From NCBI GenBank assembly GCA_022579005.1, contig MU401478.1:230754-294753 (forward strand): DNA of 64,000 nt, written 5' to 3'. Below the pieces are notes generated by a model. The model made no database searches, had not been told where the DNA came from, and was given only the letters and a program-made list of their open reading frames with translations. The position numbers and the translations under genes were made by a program. Shown here one piece after another: positions 36,319 through 46,902 of the stretch (within the stretch, counting starts at the first letter, position 1; each line of letters opens with the position of its first letter). Origin of the DNA: Poronia punctata (lineage: Eukaryota; Ascomycota; Sordariomycetes; Xylariales; Xylariaceae).

Positions 36319-37259
36319 ATGCCAATCCGCAAAACCTACATAGTCGAGCACCTCGACCCGGAACTAGGACCGTGGTCCGAACTCGAGTACACGGCCATCG
36401 CGCGGGAGACGGCCCGGGCAGGAGGGACATTCATCCTCTCCAGCATGCCGGCGGAGCTCAAAGCAAAGTTGCCGGAAAGATTGGCAAACGAACCCGCTCT
36501 GAGGGCCGAGACGAGAGGTGTGGAGGAGTTGTATCAAGGGGAGGGGGAGAGGAAGAGGGTTTGTTTGTTGGATCCAAAGGCGGAGAAGGATATTAATCCC
36601 GAGGATGCGGGGGATTTTGATGTCTTTTTATTTGGGGGGATTTTAGGTGAGTTTTTTTTCCTTTTCTTTTTAAAAAAAAAAAAAAATGGGAAGGGAAGGG
36701 AAGGGAAGGGAAGGGAAGGGGTGAGTTGGTTGCTAATGAGTGGTTTGTGATATAGGTGATGATCCGCCAAGGGGTAAGTCTTATTCTGTCGATACTAAAC
36801 TGAATGAATGAAATGGATACTGATAAAAGGAAAAAAACAAAACACTCAGACCGCACAGGCGAGTTGCGCAAAAAGGGGTACGAGGGAAGACGTCTTGGCC
36901 CCGTGCAGATGACGACCGATACTGCTGTTCGTGTTACGCGCATGGTCGTCGATGAGCAATGTGAGTCAAGGCATCATCTTCAACCATATGAAACCAAATC
37001 TAAACTTTCCACCAGTCACATTGAACAAGATCCCGTATCTTGACCACCCCGAGCTCAAGATCAATGAACATGAGAGTACCGAGATGCCCTTTAGATATGT
37101 CAAGGGAGACGACGGAAACCCGGTTATGCCTGAGGTAAGGGTTTCTTTTCCCTGTTGTTTCGGTATAATAAGGGGTTGCTAATCTGTGGCTACGTATGAT
37201 AGGGTATGATGGATTTGATCAAAAAGGATGCGGATAAGAGCATTGATGATTTAATCTAG
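36319..37259 (+). CDS. SFM1: Sfm1-type SPOUT protein arginine methyltransferase
   Basis: SPOUT-fold SAM-dependent methyltransferase; yeast Sfm1 methylates an arginine of ribosomal protein Rps3. Five exons: 36319-36646, 36756-36773 (only 18 nt), 36850-36960, 37016-37134 and 37203-37259, all with good GT-AG signals and consistent phase, giving about 210 residues. Conserved blocks are YIVEHLDPELGPWSELEY, FLFGGILGDDPPRDRTGELR (assembled over three exons), LGPVQMTTDTAVRVTRMV and ESTEMPFRY. The knot region that binds SAM lies in the GILG to QMTTDTAV segment. The microexon and short last exon explain why only fragments appear as open frames. Confidence 0.92.
36688..36721. repeat. GGGAA pentamer microsatellite in an intron
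   Basis: About six to seven units of GGGAA inside the first intron of the Sfm1-like gene, directly after a run of 15 A. Confidence 0.9.
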
Positions 37260-37458
37260 GAGGGGGGTTGCTAAGTTGCAACCTCCAAAGGCTAGATAGA
37301 ATAAACTCTACTAGGACTTGTAAAAAGCTGGCTGTCGTGATCGGATGTGTAAGGTATTCTTGATAATGCATAGAGGCATGATTATCTAAACCAGCCGAGC
37401 TTTGATAGACATTTGTAGTCTCCACCACAGACCATTGAAGCTTTAAGCCGACTGAACC

Positions 37459-38960
37459 CTAGTATCCCCCTTGCTCGTCCTCGCCCTCGTCCTGCTCTTC
37501 ATCTTCATCTTCATCTTCATCCTCATCCTCATCCATGTCATTAATATCATCGTAATCCATCTCCTCATCTTCCCCTTGCTCATCAACATCCATAGCTTCC
37601 CCTGCATCTGCATCCTCCTCCTGTCCTTCTTCTTCTTCTTCATCATCTTCTTCTTCTAGCTCGTCCCATCGAAAGGGTGTCGGTGTAGAAAACGCCGACT
37701 CCCCCGCGGCCTGCGAACCAGCAACAACAGAAGAAGCCAACCCGGCCCTCATCTCATCCAGCGAGAAAAGCGCCCATTTCCCCCTTCCACCGCCTCTCTT
37801 CCTGCCCCCACGTCCCCTCGGCCTCTCATCAAGTCCCCTTACAGCCTGGAGCTTATCCGTAGTCGTCCACCGACCCCGACGATGAAGACGAACACTATTC
37901 TTCGGCCTGTTCTTCGCAGCCTTCCCTTGCATGCTCCGCGCAATGACCGTGACATCGTCCATCTCTCCCTTGCGTCTCTTCAGCGCAATCAGATCAGCCA
38001 GGAAGTTCCGCTGGTCGATACGTTCCTGGCTCGCCTTGAGATCCACGGGCGGGATGACGGTCTGCGGGAGGTGAGCGCTCGCACGGCTGCGCTCAACGTT
38101 GTTGATTCTCGGCCGGAGTTTCTTCTCTGCCACGTTGATGCGTGCGCTACTGGCCGCTAGTAGATCCACCTTTTCGTCCAGATGGCGGAGGATGGGTAAT
38201 GATGAAGTATTTCCATTTTCATTTTCTTCGTCGTGTGGAGTCATGAGGAGTTCTGTTGTGGTGTTCTCGCACCATTGTCCCGAGAATACGCGACCCTTGT
38301 ACGAGATGATGGGGTTCTCTGTGTGTAAGTCTAGGATCTGCACTCTTTCGCGGGCTCCTTCTTCTTCATCATCATTACCGTCACCATCTCCATCTCCATC
38401 TCCATCTCCGTCCCCATCTTGGATGTCAAAGGTGACTTTTTTCCTCCTTTGTCTGTGTTGTTGTTGTTGTTGCGATGTACTACCTTCTCCTCCTCCTCCT
38501 CCTCCTTCATCAGAGCTGCCAGCACTACTAACAGCACCGTGATTCTGAAACTCCTGTTTTCGTCTGTTCAGGAATAGTTCACTCGCTTTATGAGTTTGCC
38601 AACTGCCTCGGGGACGGAAGGGATTACTCCTAACTTGATCATGGGCTTTGAAATCGGCCTTGGAGAGATCAAGTGTTACGTAGAATGTCTAAATTTTTTT
38701 TATTTTTTCTCACACGTTAGTGAAAAAAGATTTAATCCCGGAAAACAAACAAAAGTGTAGCATCATACCTCTGTCTCAGTGGTAGAATATTCATATTCCC
38801 ATTCTGATTCATCATCGTCATCATCTAGGTCAAAGGGTTGTTGATCCTGCGAGGTTGTTGTTGTTGTTGGCACACCAACGCTTTGCGCGTTGGCATCTGC
38901 CGTGTTGGTGGTACTGGTACTGGTACTAGCCATTGGGTCTGCAACGGCCGAGTCTGACAT
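37459..38960 (-). CDS. TFIIIC triple-barrel domain subunit (Tfc7/Sfc7-like)
   Basis: Probable tau-A subunit of the RNA polymerase III factor TFIIIC. Exons on the minus strand: 38960-38769 and 38688-37459, in frame over an 80-nt intron, giving about 473 residues. The block WEYEYSTTETE-TFYVTLDLS, split exactly by the intron, is the diagnostic start of the TFIIIC triple-barrel domain; it continues at VQILDLHTENPIISYKGRVF and GQWCENTTTELL. Between these sits a low-complexity insert with Gly, Gln and Asp-Gly repeats. The C-terminal third has Arg-rich (RGRGGRKRGGG) and then extremely acidic Asp/Glu/Met stretches up to the stop. It is divergent from HIS7. Confidence 0.85.
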
Positions 38961-39710
38961 GTTTCCAACAGCCGGGGAAGTTCATTGAAAAAGAGAGAAA
39001 ATAAAATGAGTAGTAAGGCTGGAAGACTGACTAGGTAGGATGGCAAAATAATGCGTTTTGAACTACATGTCTTAAGAAGCGCAATGCATCCAAAGCGAGC
39101 GCTCTCTTCCAAAAGGAAAAAAGGTTCACCATTCATCCAAGAACTACGAGTACACAGATGTTCAATCTGAATAGAGGCGATAAGGCCAAAGTCAGATTAG
39201 CATAGTACTACTTAGCTACGCCCCATTGGTGCAGATCGACTCTGTAAGTACTCACTCACTCCCTTTGGCGATTCCATTGGCAGCGGGGCTGTATAAGTAG
39301 CGACATTAGGCGCCAAATAGGTAAGTACTTACTTAACCTACAGTACAAGCAAGCTACGATGTCGCAGTCCCAAAGCCCCGGTGCCCCTCCAAACTGCCCC
39401 TCATTACGTGGACTAAAAGATACTTTAGTCAAGACTTCAAGTGCTAAATAAATTGAAAGGGGTATCTGGTCTACGGATTTGAGTCACCCGGCGAGAAGTG
39501 CAATATCTATTAATTCTGTCGCAGTCTCCCCGTTCTTTTCTTCACCATCGCCGGTCTAATACATACAACATTAAGGCTCGGGGCATTCACCAAATTTAAA
39601 TCAAGCCAACCCTCTTCTCATCAGTTTTATCATAGGTATACCTACCGACTCCGGGCAAACAAAAACCTACACATCCTCAAAAACAAAACAAAAAGTTCCA
39701 AACATCAACA
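38961..39710. promoter_or_regulatory. Shared divergent promoter region, TFIIIC subunit / HIS7
   Basis: A 750-bp region between two divergent start codons. It holds two inverted CCAAT boxes (ATTGG near 39223 and 39267) and a perfect Gcn4/CPC1-type element at 39480-39486. No gene is seen. Confidence 0.5.
39480..39486 (+). promoter_or_regulatory. CPC1/Gcn4-type binding site TGAGTCA
   Basis: A perfect palindromic TGAGTCA lies about 225 bp upstream of the HIS7 start codon. The fungal cross-pathway control activator (Gcn4, CpcA, CPC1) binds this sequence and induces amino-acid biosynthesis genes on starvation, so the position fits its target gene. Confidence 0.6.
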
Positions 39711-41345
39711 ATGCCCACGGTCCACCTGCTCGACTATGTCGCGGGCAACGTGCGATCCCTCGTAAACGCAATCGAAAAGACCGGATACAGCGTGGAATGG
39801 GTACGGACGCCCGAGGAAGTATCCCTCGCCGACAAACTAATCCTCCCCGGCGTCGGCCACTTCGGCCACTGTCTCAGCCAGCTCTCCTCGGCGGGCTATC
39901 TACCCGCCATACGCGCGCACATCGAAGCCGGCAAGCCGTTTCTCTCCATATGCGTCGGGCTCCAGGCCCTATTCGACGGCTCGTCCGAAGACCCTAACGT
40001 GCCCGGCCTGGGGCTGATAAAAGGCGAGCTCGACCGGTTCGACGACAGCAGTAAATCCGTGCCGCATATCGGCTGGAATAGCGCCAACTCGTCTAACAAG
40101 AGCCTATACGACCTCGGGTCCGAGAGCAAGTATTACTACGTCCATTCGTACAAATACCCCTATGTCGAGGGCCAGTTGGAGAGCCAGGGCTGGACCGTCG
40201 CCACGGGCACATACGGCGAGGAGACCTTTGTGGGCGCCGTCGCGAGAGGCAACGTGTTGGCGACACAGTTCCACCCGGAAAAGAGCGGCGTCGCCGGTCT
40301 GCGCGTGATAAAATCATTCCTGACGGGCGAGGGCCAGAAGACGCTGGGACAGGACATTCTTCGCGGATCCGCGCCGACGGGCGGTCTGACGCGACGGGTG
40401 ATCGCCTGCCTGGACGTGCGGGCCAACGACCAGGGTGATCTGGTGGTGACGAAAGGCGACCAGTACGACGTGCGCGATAAAGGGTCGGATAACAATGTGC
40501 GGAACCTCGGCAAGCCCGTCGAGATGGCCAAGAAGTATTACGAACAGGGCGCCGACGAGGTCACGTTCCTGAACATCACCAGCTTCCGCGATTGTCCGCT
40601 AGCCGACCTCCCCATGCTCGAGATCCTGCGGCGCACGTCCGAGACTGTTTTCGTGCCCCTCACCGTTGGCGGCGGCATCCGCGACACGGTCGATACCGAC
40701 GGCACAAAGGTCAGCGCGCTGGAGATCGCTACCATGTACTTCAAGAGCGGCGCCGACAAGGTATCCATCGGTTCGGATGCCGTCCTGGCTGCAGAGGAGT
40801 ACTACGCCGACGGCCGCAAACTATGGGGAAATACCGCCATTGAGCAAATCTCCAAGGCATATGGCAACCAAGCCGTAGTCGTGAGCATCGATCCGAAGCG
40901 CGTCTATGTACCCAAGATCGATGCGACGCGTCACAGCACATTGCGTACACGTTTCCCCGGCCCCAAGAGCGAGGAATACTGTTGGTACGCTTGCACCATC
41001 AAGGGTGGTCGTGAGACACGTGATATGGATGTTGTCGAGCTGGCCCAAGCCGTCGAAGCCATGGGCGCTGGCGAATTACTGCTTAACTGCATCGATCGCG
41101 ACGGAACAAACAGCGGTTTCGATCTGGAGCTAATCTCTCAAGTCAAGGCTGCTGTGCGCATACCAGTCATCGCATCCAGCGGTGCTGGTAACCCATCCCA
41201 CTTCGAGGAAGTATTCCGGGAGACGACAACAGACGCTGCCCTGGGAGCCGGCATGTTTCACAGGGGCGAGTATACGGTTCAGCAGGTTAAAGATCACCTA
41301 GCATCAACAGGGCTAGAAGTGCGGAAATTCGAGGGCGAGTTATGA
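39711..41345 (+). CDS. HIS7: Imidazole glycerol phosphate synthase (HisHF)
   Basis: Bifunctional histidine-pathway enzyme making imidazole glycerol phosphate and AICAR from PRFAR and glutamine. Single exon, 544 residues, full family length. The N-terminal glutamine amidotransferase has the Cys nucleophile in SICVGLQALF (Cys81) and His-Glu in TQFHPEKSG (about 188-190). The C-terminal cyclase barrel begins at RRVIACLDVRAND (about 229) and carries the phosphate-binding VGGGIRD, DKVSIGSDA and IASSGAG loops. The promoter has a TGAGTCA element. It is convergent with the antizyme gene. Confidence 0.97.
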   Translation: MPTVHLLDYVAGNVRSLVNAIEKTGYSVEWVRTPEEVSLADKLILPGVGHFGHCLSQLSSAGYLPAIRAHIEAGKPFLSICVGLQALFDGSSEDPNVPGLGLIKGELDRFDDSSKSVPHIGWNSANSSNKSLYDLGSESKYYYVHSYKYPYVEGQLESQGWTVATGTYGEETFVGAVARGNVLATQFHPEKSGVAGLRVIKSFLTGEGQKTLGQDILRGSAPTGGLTRRVIACLDVRANDQGDLVVTKGDQYDVRDKGSDNNVRNLGKPVEMAKKYYEQGADEVTFLNITSFRDCPLADLPMLEILRRTSETVFVPLTVGGGIRDTVDTDGTKVSALEIATMYFKSGADKVSIGSDAVLAAEEYYADGRKLWGNTAIEQISKAYGNQAVVVSIDPKRVYVPKIDATRHSTLRTRFPGPKSEEYCWYACTIKGGRETRDMDVVELAQAVEAMGAGELLLNCIDRDGTNSGFDLELISQVKAAVRIPVIASSGAGNPSHFEEVFRETTTDAALGAGMFHRGEYTVQQVKDHLASTGLEVRKFEGEL

Positions 41346-41739
41346 CCTTGAGACAACAATACCATTTACTTTTCCTGTACTCCTTCCTATAGACGGCGTT
41401 TGGTCAAATCAAAGCATCACTGTCAGAGAGGCAAAATCGGAAACTTTAATAGACTTGCATGAATTTTGGCAAAAGCTATGACCGAACCACGAAGAAATGG
41501 GGAAATGGATTCGCTCCCTGAAATTTGAACCCCGGATCCTGCTCTGCGCTGCACTTTTCTGCGCCCATGAATCCATGCGCCATGCCATGAAAAGGTCTTG
41601 CAACCAAAAACCGGAAGAGTAGGTAGGTTCCAATATGCCAAAAGAGACACCGATCACCTCTTATGCTTTCGTTGAAACGTACAACTAGTGAAGAAGAAAG
41701 AAGGTTATGTAAAAGGAAGGTAAGAGTAGCAAAGGCATT
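41346..41739. other. Intergenic, convergent 3' ends
   Basis: About 390 bp holding the 3' regions of HIS7 and the antizyme gene. Nothing else is supported. Confidence 0.5.
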
Positions 41740-42741
41740 TTAAACTTCCATTCCCAGAAAGAGCCACTTGTCGCTAATCACATCAATCCCTTTCGCCCAA
41801 TGATCGAGAGTTGTGAGTTCGAAACCAACCCACTGCAAACTCTTCATCAAGGCCTTTGCGTAGTCGTGTGGCATTTGTCGGTCCATACAAATAACGACAT
41901 GAGAGCATCCCAACGGGACATCAGCCAATTCGATCAAAGCAATGAGTCTACACTATGTTAGCATAGCGAACCGGGGTACAGAGGTAAATAATACGTACGC
42001 TTGCTTTAGATCTCGGCCGACAAGTCCCGAATCGAAGAATGCGAATAGAGACTTTTCGTCACCGTCTTCGGCTACGAAAGCGCGGAAACTTGTGCCTCCC
42101 GTATAATCCCAGAATTCCAACCAACCCTTGACACCGACGGCGGCGTTTAGGCCCTGGCGCGGCAGTGAAGAAGGTGGTGTGGGGATATCGTTAGGCGGCG
42201 TGAGCATACCGTAAACACCAGTCAGGCAGGAGCCATTACTGGCCTCGTTCCACTCACCCTGGAACGTGGCTCTCATGGTCTCGCAGAAGAATCTCTCACA
42301 TTCTTCCCTGATCTGAAGTGTTGCCCCCCCTCGGCGGCTAGTAGTAGTAGTAGTGCGGTTGAAGTTGGACGTATTGGTCTTGTCGGAGTTGCGCTTCTTG
42401 GGTTTCGGTTGAAGGGCAAGCTCGTTGGACGCCGTGATGGCCGCGAGGGGGGGACTTGACGGAGGGGATGGTAGTCCTGAGATAGGAACCTCAGGAATAC
42501 CACTCGGCCCCTGTTACATCATCAGGCCAAGGTCAGCAAAGCAGTCTCTATTACATGGCACATTTTTATCCAAGACAATCTATTCCTTACCTGCAGCCCC
42601 GGTAGTGCAGTAATGGATGCCCTTGAGCGACGCGGCAGGGTCGACAAGGTAGCAGCTGGCGAGGACATTGACCTGGCGGTTGACGTCCTCGCCGTAGCAA
42701 TTACTACTACTAGAATTGTTACTGGTATTCATTGGCGCCAT
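41740..42741 (-). CDS. Ornithine decarboxylase antizyme with +1 frameshift
   Basis: Antizyme binds ornithine decarboxylase, targets it to the proteasome without ubiquitin and limits polyamine uptake. Exons on the minus strand: 42741-42591, 42510-41999 and 41947-41740, with introns of 80 and 51 nt. The zero frame starts MAPMNTSNNSSSSNC, crosses the first intron and stops after AEWYS at a UGA (42493-42491). Reading UCC then skipping the U of UGA opens the +1 frame, which runs without stop to 41740. This frame holds the antizyme core: CERFFCETMRATFQGEWNEA, GWLEFWDYTGG, DEKSLFAFFDSGLVGRDLKQ, and after the last intron LGCSHVVICMDR and SDKWLFLGMEV. The shifted product would be about 289 residues (56 before, 233 after the site). 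In the family, polyamines raise frameshifting, giving feedback control. Convergent with HIS7. Confidence 0.93.
42491..42502 (-). promoter_or_regulatory. Programmed +1 ribosomal frameshift site
   Basis: The zero-frame codons are UGG UAU UCC UGA. The UCC-UGA pair is the classical antizyme shift site: the ribosome pauses at the UGA and moves one base forward, then reads GAG GUU CCU. Both flanking frames are antizyme-like, so the stop is a recoding signal and not a mutation. Confidence 0.9.
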
Positions 42742-44680
42742 TTCTTGAAGAATCCAGCGTTATTGACGGGGGTGGTGATGGGTTGATTGAATCAAGTGTG
42801 GACTATCAAAGCCGTGGTTCGAATATCGGTGTTATCGATAGTGTTCACGCGAAGTAGAAGGCGGCAGATTGCTATGGTTTGAGACCGTTGATGTGGTACT
42901 GATGAGTAGAGAGAGCCGGGGAGATTTTCTGGGGTTGAGGAAAAAGAAGGGTAATGCAAGCGGGTTGGTTAAAGTAGGTAATTATCGCTTTTGGGTTATA
43001 AGCTTGGGCTGGAACTCGGTTGACATGTCAAAAAGGGGATGTGGCGGCGGTCAATGGGAAGTGGAGACCCTTCGTTAGGTACGTTCAAAGCAGGCTTCTG
43101 ACAGGTGCATTTGGAGGATCTGGAAACGGCCAGATTTTAAGGCGCACAGTTAGCACACAGTAAGCTCGACTGGGGGGAGACAACGGCATCTGCAACCAAT
43201 CAATTCAAAGCTTGGAATGACCCTTACCCCGCAAAGTACATCACGTGGGAACGATTTGTCGGTGATACCTACCAGGCCGGACCGAGCTAGATGCCGTAAA
43301 CAATACGTCCAGAACTGACGAGAGTGTGTATTTAATATAGACAGAGTGGGACAGAAACGGCTATCTACGTGCGTACGTGTGTATGCTTTGGTAGAGGCAA
43401 TAGCGGACAAATTAGGCATTTGCATAGTATGGAGTTGCCATGCAAGTTGTCGTCACACCTGTTTACGTGTATAAGGCGACAGACATTGTCAGAGACAGCA
43501 CATACGAGTATTGGCAGTATCGGTCCTTTCTTCTTTTGATACTCCCAGACACAACTCGCTTTCCTTGAATAGGTATCGGCGTACCTTTACTTACTTTTCA
43601 CCTCTAGACTAGAGTAGGACGTGACCCATTTGAGCCTCCTTTTTCTGGTGGGGCCTTCTAGAAGTATCGACTTTCTAAACTGCGCGTTTTCCATGTACGT
43701 GTACGAGTACGTTGTACATGTAAATGTTTCTGTACGTTGTATGTGACCCTGATTTGCGTCACACGTGTACCTCAACAGATAAACCCTTACGGCCCGCTAC
43801 TTGTGCTCAAGTAAGTACCTACACGCATAGGATAGATGGGCCGCGATCACTTTGTCTGAAACGAGTGTGTAACCTGACATTCCTATCATAAATGATGAAA
43901 TAAGATGCCTAATATTTTCATCGTGAAGAAGGAGCTACTCACTTCCGGCGACCGTGGACTAATAGGAATGCAACCCTCGTATGTACATGACCAGTAAAAC
44001 CAACAAATCGTCCCTTCTTAATTCTATGTACAGCGGTATCTCCGTTAAGCCGTTTCGTCCTTGGACCTCGTTGGCTGCCGGATATCCTACTGATGGACGA
44101 CCAATCGATCGTTCCTATGTTAGGGTGGCGTCATTCCAGACATAGCTCTATAAGTAATGGATCATCGGCGATAATGGGGGAACTTTCTATACCATTGTGG
44201 ATGGAACGGTGGCAGACACATTTGGGTCCCGGTGTCTTGTGACGTTGAAGTGTGAAAGCGGCAAGATGGTGGACTGACTCGTGTTCAACACTCTGACCAA
44301 CTGGAGTGGTAGCGACTTGCGACCTTGAAACGGTATCTGGTATGGGAAAGGTATGCCATTGTCGTCTAGTAGGTCGTTTTCGGATATCGGAGGGATCATA
44401 CCGAACGTCGCCCCGGAAAACCAACACCCAACTACCTAAAACAGGGAACTAGATAACGGAACTTTAGGGGGTAAGACGATAATGTCTTATTTGCACACGA
44501 CGGTTTGTCTAGGGCGGCGCTCCTCGTCGCTCAGGGTATCACTACGTTCATCCATCTGTCGCTGATCTGTAGTGTAGAGTTTCTCTTAGTATATCCACCA
44601 TGGGACATTGTTGTTTTCTCCATCTGCTTAAACGAGTTGCTGCATTGCATAGAATCTTCCAACCCTGATTACCAAGGTCA
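42742..44680. other. Intergenic, no gene seen
   Basis: About 1.9 kb upstream of the antizyme gene and downstream of the Thr-rich gene. Only short frames without recognisable products. GTACGTGTACG-like dyads occur near 43695-43735. Confidence 0.5.
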
Positions 44681-45625
44681 TCATCTTCTCCTCCCATTTC
44701 CCCTTGTCCTCCCCATTTGACTACTATCTCCTGTCTTTGCCCTTTGGTTCCCGCCTCTCAGCCTCTGATCCTCCACCTCTTTTGCCTTCTCCTTCTCCTT
44801 GACCCCTTGCACACTCTCCGCCCTTTTACGGTCCTCGTACGCCGTCCGCTCCGGCATTCTCACAGACCGGCCCCCAACACTGACACCGCCTCCAAGCCCT
44901 CTAACCCGTCCCAGGACTCCCACATCCTCCACCCGAGCACTGTGTCTCTGATCTCTCGCCCGACCCCCTTCCCCTTTAACAATATCCCTCTCGGCTTCCT
45001 GTTCAACCACGACAGAACGGTTCTCCGGGACTCCACTCCCCGCCCCTCTCTCCTTCGGCGACGTCTCCTTCGTCTCCTCCCCTTTTTTCACCTTGTACCT
45101 ATCCTCCGTCTTCTCAAGCCTCCAATCCTCAAGTTTCGAGAACCATTCCTTCCGCTTAAGAAGTAGGTACAACAGCAACGCTATCAATGCCAGCAATCCC
45201 GTCATCACGCTGATGACAATTGCTGCTATTTGGCCCGGGGATAATAGAGGTGGTGGAGGATTCATAGTACCAGTAACCAAGACCGAGGATGAGGTAGTTG
45301 TTGTTGTTGTTGTTGTTGTTGTGTCTGTGATGAGGGCAATGGTTATCGAGGAAGTAAGTGTTGTAGTCATGGTCTTGGATATTATGATTGTGACAAGTGT
45401 AGTGCGGGTATAGATGGGTATTATTGTTGTCGTGTTGTTTGGATTTCTTGTGCTTGTACTTGTGCTTGTACGAGGGGTCCAACTACTCCATTCCTGATCG
45501 CTTGTTGTTGTTTTTGTTGTTATTGGTATATACGTCGTGTAAGTGGCGGCGGTGGTGGTGCTCTTGATGTTTGTTGTTGTAGGAGAGTAGTATTCCCCAT
45601 CCACGGTTGATGAGGTGGTTCTCAT
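44681..45625 (-). CDS. Thr-rich single-pass membrane protein, hypothetical
   Basis: An open frame of 314 residues. Residues 1-125 are Thr/Ser-rich with poly-Thr runs, as in O-glycosylated extracellular stalks. A clear transmembrane helix follows (GQIAAIVISVMTGLLALIAL, about 131-150, continuing LLYLLLKRK), then a charged cytoplasmic tail with many Arg/Lys/Glu residues. The layout resembles Mid2/Wsc-type wall-stress sensors, but I see no conserved cysteine domain and no signal peptide at the present start. A missed 5' exon is possible. The Thr runs come from ACA/ACT repeats, so the opposite frames are also partly open. Confidence 0.5.
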   Translation of the reverse strand: MRTTSSTVDGEYYSPTTTNIKSTTTAATYTTYIPITTKTTTSDQEWSSWTPRTSTSTSTRNPNNTTTIIPIYTRTTLVTIIISKTMTTTLTSSITIALITDTTTTTTTTTTSSSVLVTGTMNPPPPLLSPGQIAAIVISVMTGLLALIALLLYLLLKRKEWFSKLEDWRLEKTEDRYKVKKGEETKETSPKERGAGSGVPENRSVVVEQEAERDIVKGEGGRARDQRHSARVEDVGVLGRVRGLGGGVSVGGRSVRMPERTAYEDRKRAESVQGVKEKEKAKEVEDQRLRGGNQRAKTGDSSQMGRTRGNGRRR

Positions 45626-45801
45626 AATATCAGTATCAGTATCTGCTAAATGTTTTTCTCTGGCTTAGGTATAATTGTAGACTTTAGGTAGATTAGATGA
45701 TTGTTCAGACGGGGGATAAGTTACATACCATCCATCATCTTAGGTAGTGACAAGATTCGAAACTCTCTTATTATGCGTCTTATTTTTACTCAACTTCCGT
45801 T

Positions 45802-45823
45802 CACACACACACACACACACACA
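45802..45823. repeat. CA microsatellite (11 units)
   Basis: An uninterrupted dinucleotide tract in the 5' side of the Thr-rich gene. Confidence 0.9.
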
Positions 45824-46494
45824 TAACAACGCATTTCATCGCTTCTTATATACCTACTTAACTCTATCTTCCATACCTACTAGCGGTGAAGGAAAGGGTT
45901 CTTTCTTTGTAAATGTTTAGCCAGATGAAAGTCATGATTTGTGATAGATTGCAATGTCTCATAGATGATAGAATCAAGGTTAGGTTCGAAACGCCGGTAA
46001 GGTATAATTGAGTAAAAAGCTTTTCTCTTTCTTTCTAAAGTTGTCTATTTACCCAACGTATTGCGGAAACATATTACGGATATACCCGACACAAACATAA
46101 AAAGAAAATGATCAAGTGCTGAAAGAAAGATGCAAAAAGATTATTTCTTCACTACGCCGAACTGATAGAAGAAGGGACGAGAGACACGGTATAGGAGCAG
46201 GAGTTTGGTGACAAACATACTATATTATTCTTGAGACAGTAGTACGTAGCTCAAAGGATATGTTAATATATAGATAGATAGATACATAGATAGAACGCCC
46301 TTGCTAGAGTAGGTAGGTGGCCATAAATATACGTACTATACTATGCTATAAGAAGGGAGAGTATGTAGGCTAGGCTAGGCTAGGTAGTAGATAAGAAGGT
46401 AGGTAAGGTAGGTAGGTAAAGTATCCATTACTAAATCCGCCCGTCGCATGAATCATGACCCTCTCGAGTAAGGGTAAGGTTGGAAAGCAAGGAC

Positions 46495-46498
<4 letters not shown>

Positions 46499-46534
<36 letters not shown>
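46499..46534. repeat. AC microsatellite (18 units)
   Basis: An uninterrupted dinucleotide tract, downstream of the ubiquitin-like-domain gene. Confidence 0.95.
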
Positions 46535-46539
<5 letters not shown>

Positions 46540-46902
46540 TCCATCGATCCATCAATAAACCACCAGAGGGAGAAAATTTCAAAACTTCCAAAGACGGGAA
46601 TAAAAATCGAAAACAGTGGACAAACTACTACTACTAAACTTGAGAGGACATATAGGGTTAAGGGAAGGACATAAGAGAGACGAGGGGGAAAATAGGCAAA
46701 CTGGTTTTGATATAAAAAAATCTACCAACCCTAACAGAAAGAGAGGGGAAGAAAAAAAAAGGAAAACACCACACTTGAATAACGCCGAGAACACACACAG
46801 ACACACAGGCACACACACACCCTTCATATAATTTCGTAAAATCATGTATATATGTTAAAAAAAAAGGGGGACATTTTCTGCCATTCAAAAAAAAAAAAAG
46901 GC

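Larger units (their letters stand above)
45626..46902. other. Intergenic, microsatellite-rich
   Basis: About 1.3 kb with three CA tracts (45802-45823, 46499-46534, about 46790-46820), TAGATAGATAGATA near 46270 and AGGTAGGT arrays at 46309-46318 and 46397-46418. No gene is supported; open frames here translate the repeats. Confidence 0.6.

Noticed and set aside
41500..41600. Possible tRNA on the minus strand (GGGGTTCAAATTT resembles a B box)
   Set aside because: No matching A box, anticodon arm or acceptor pairing could be found.
42273..42503. Separate minus-strand frame in the antizyme second exon
   Set aside because: It is the third frame; the zero and +1 frames explain the region with conserved antizyme sequence on both sides of the UGA.
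46370..46637. Frames containing Val-Cys or His-Thr runs
   Set aside because: They translate the AC microsatellite.
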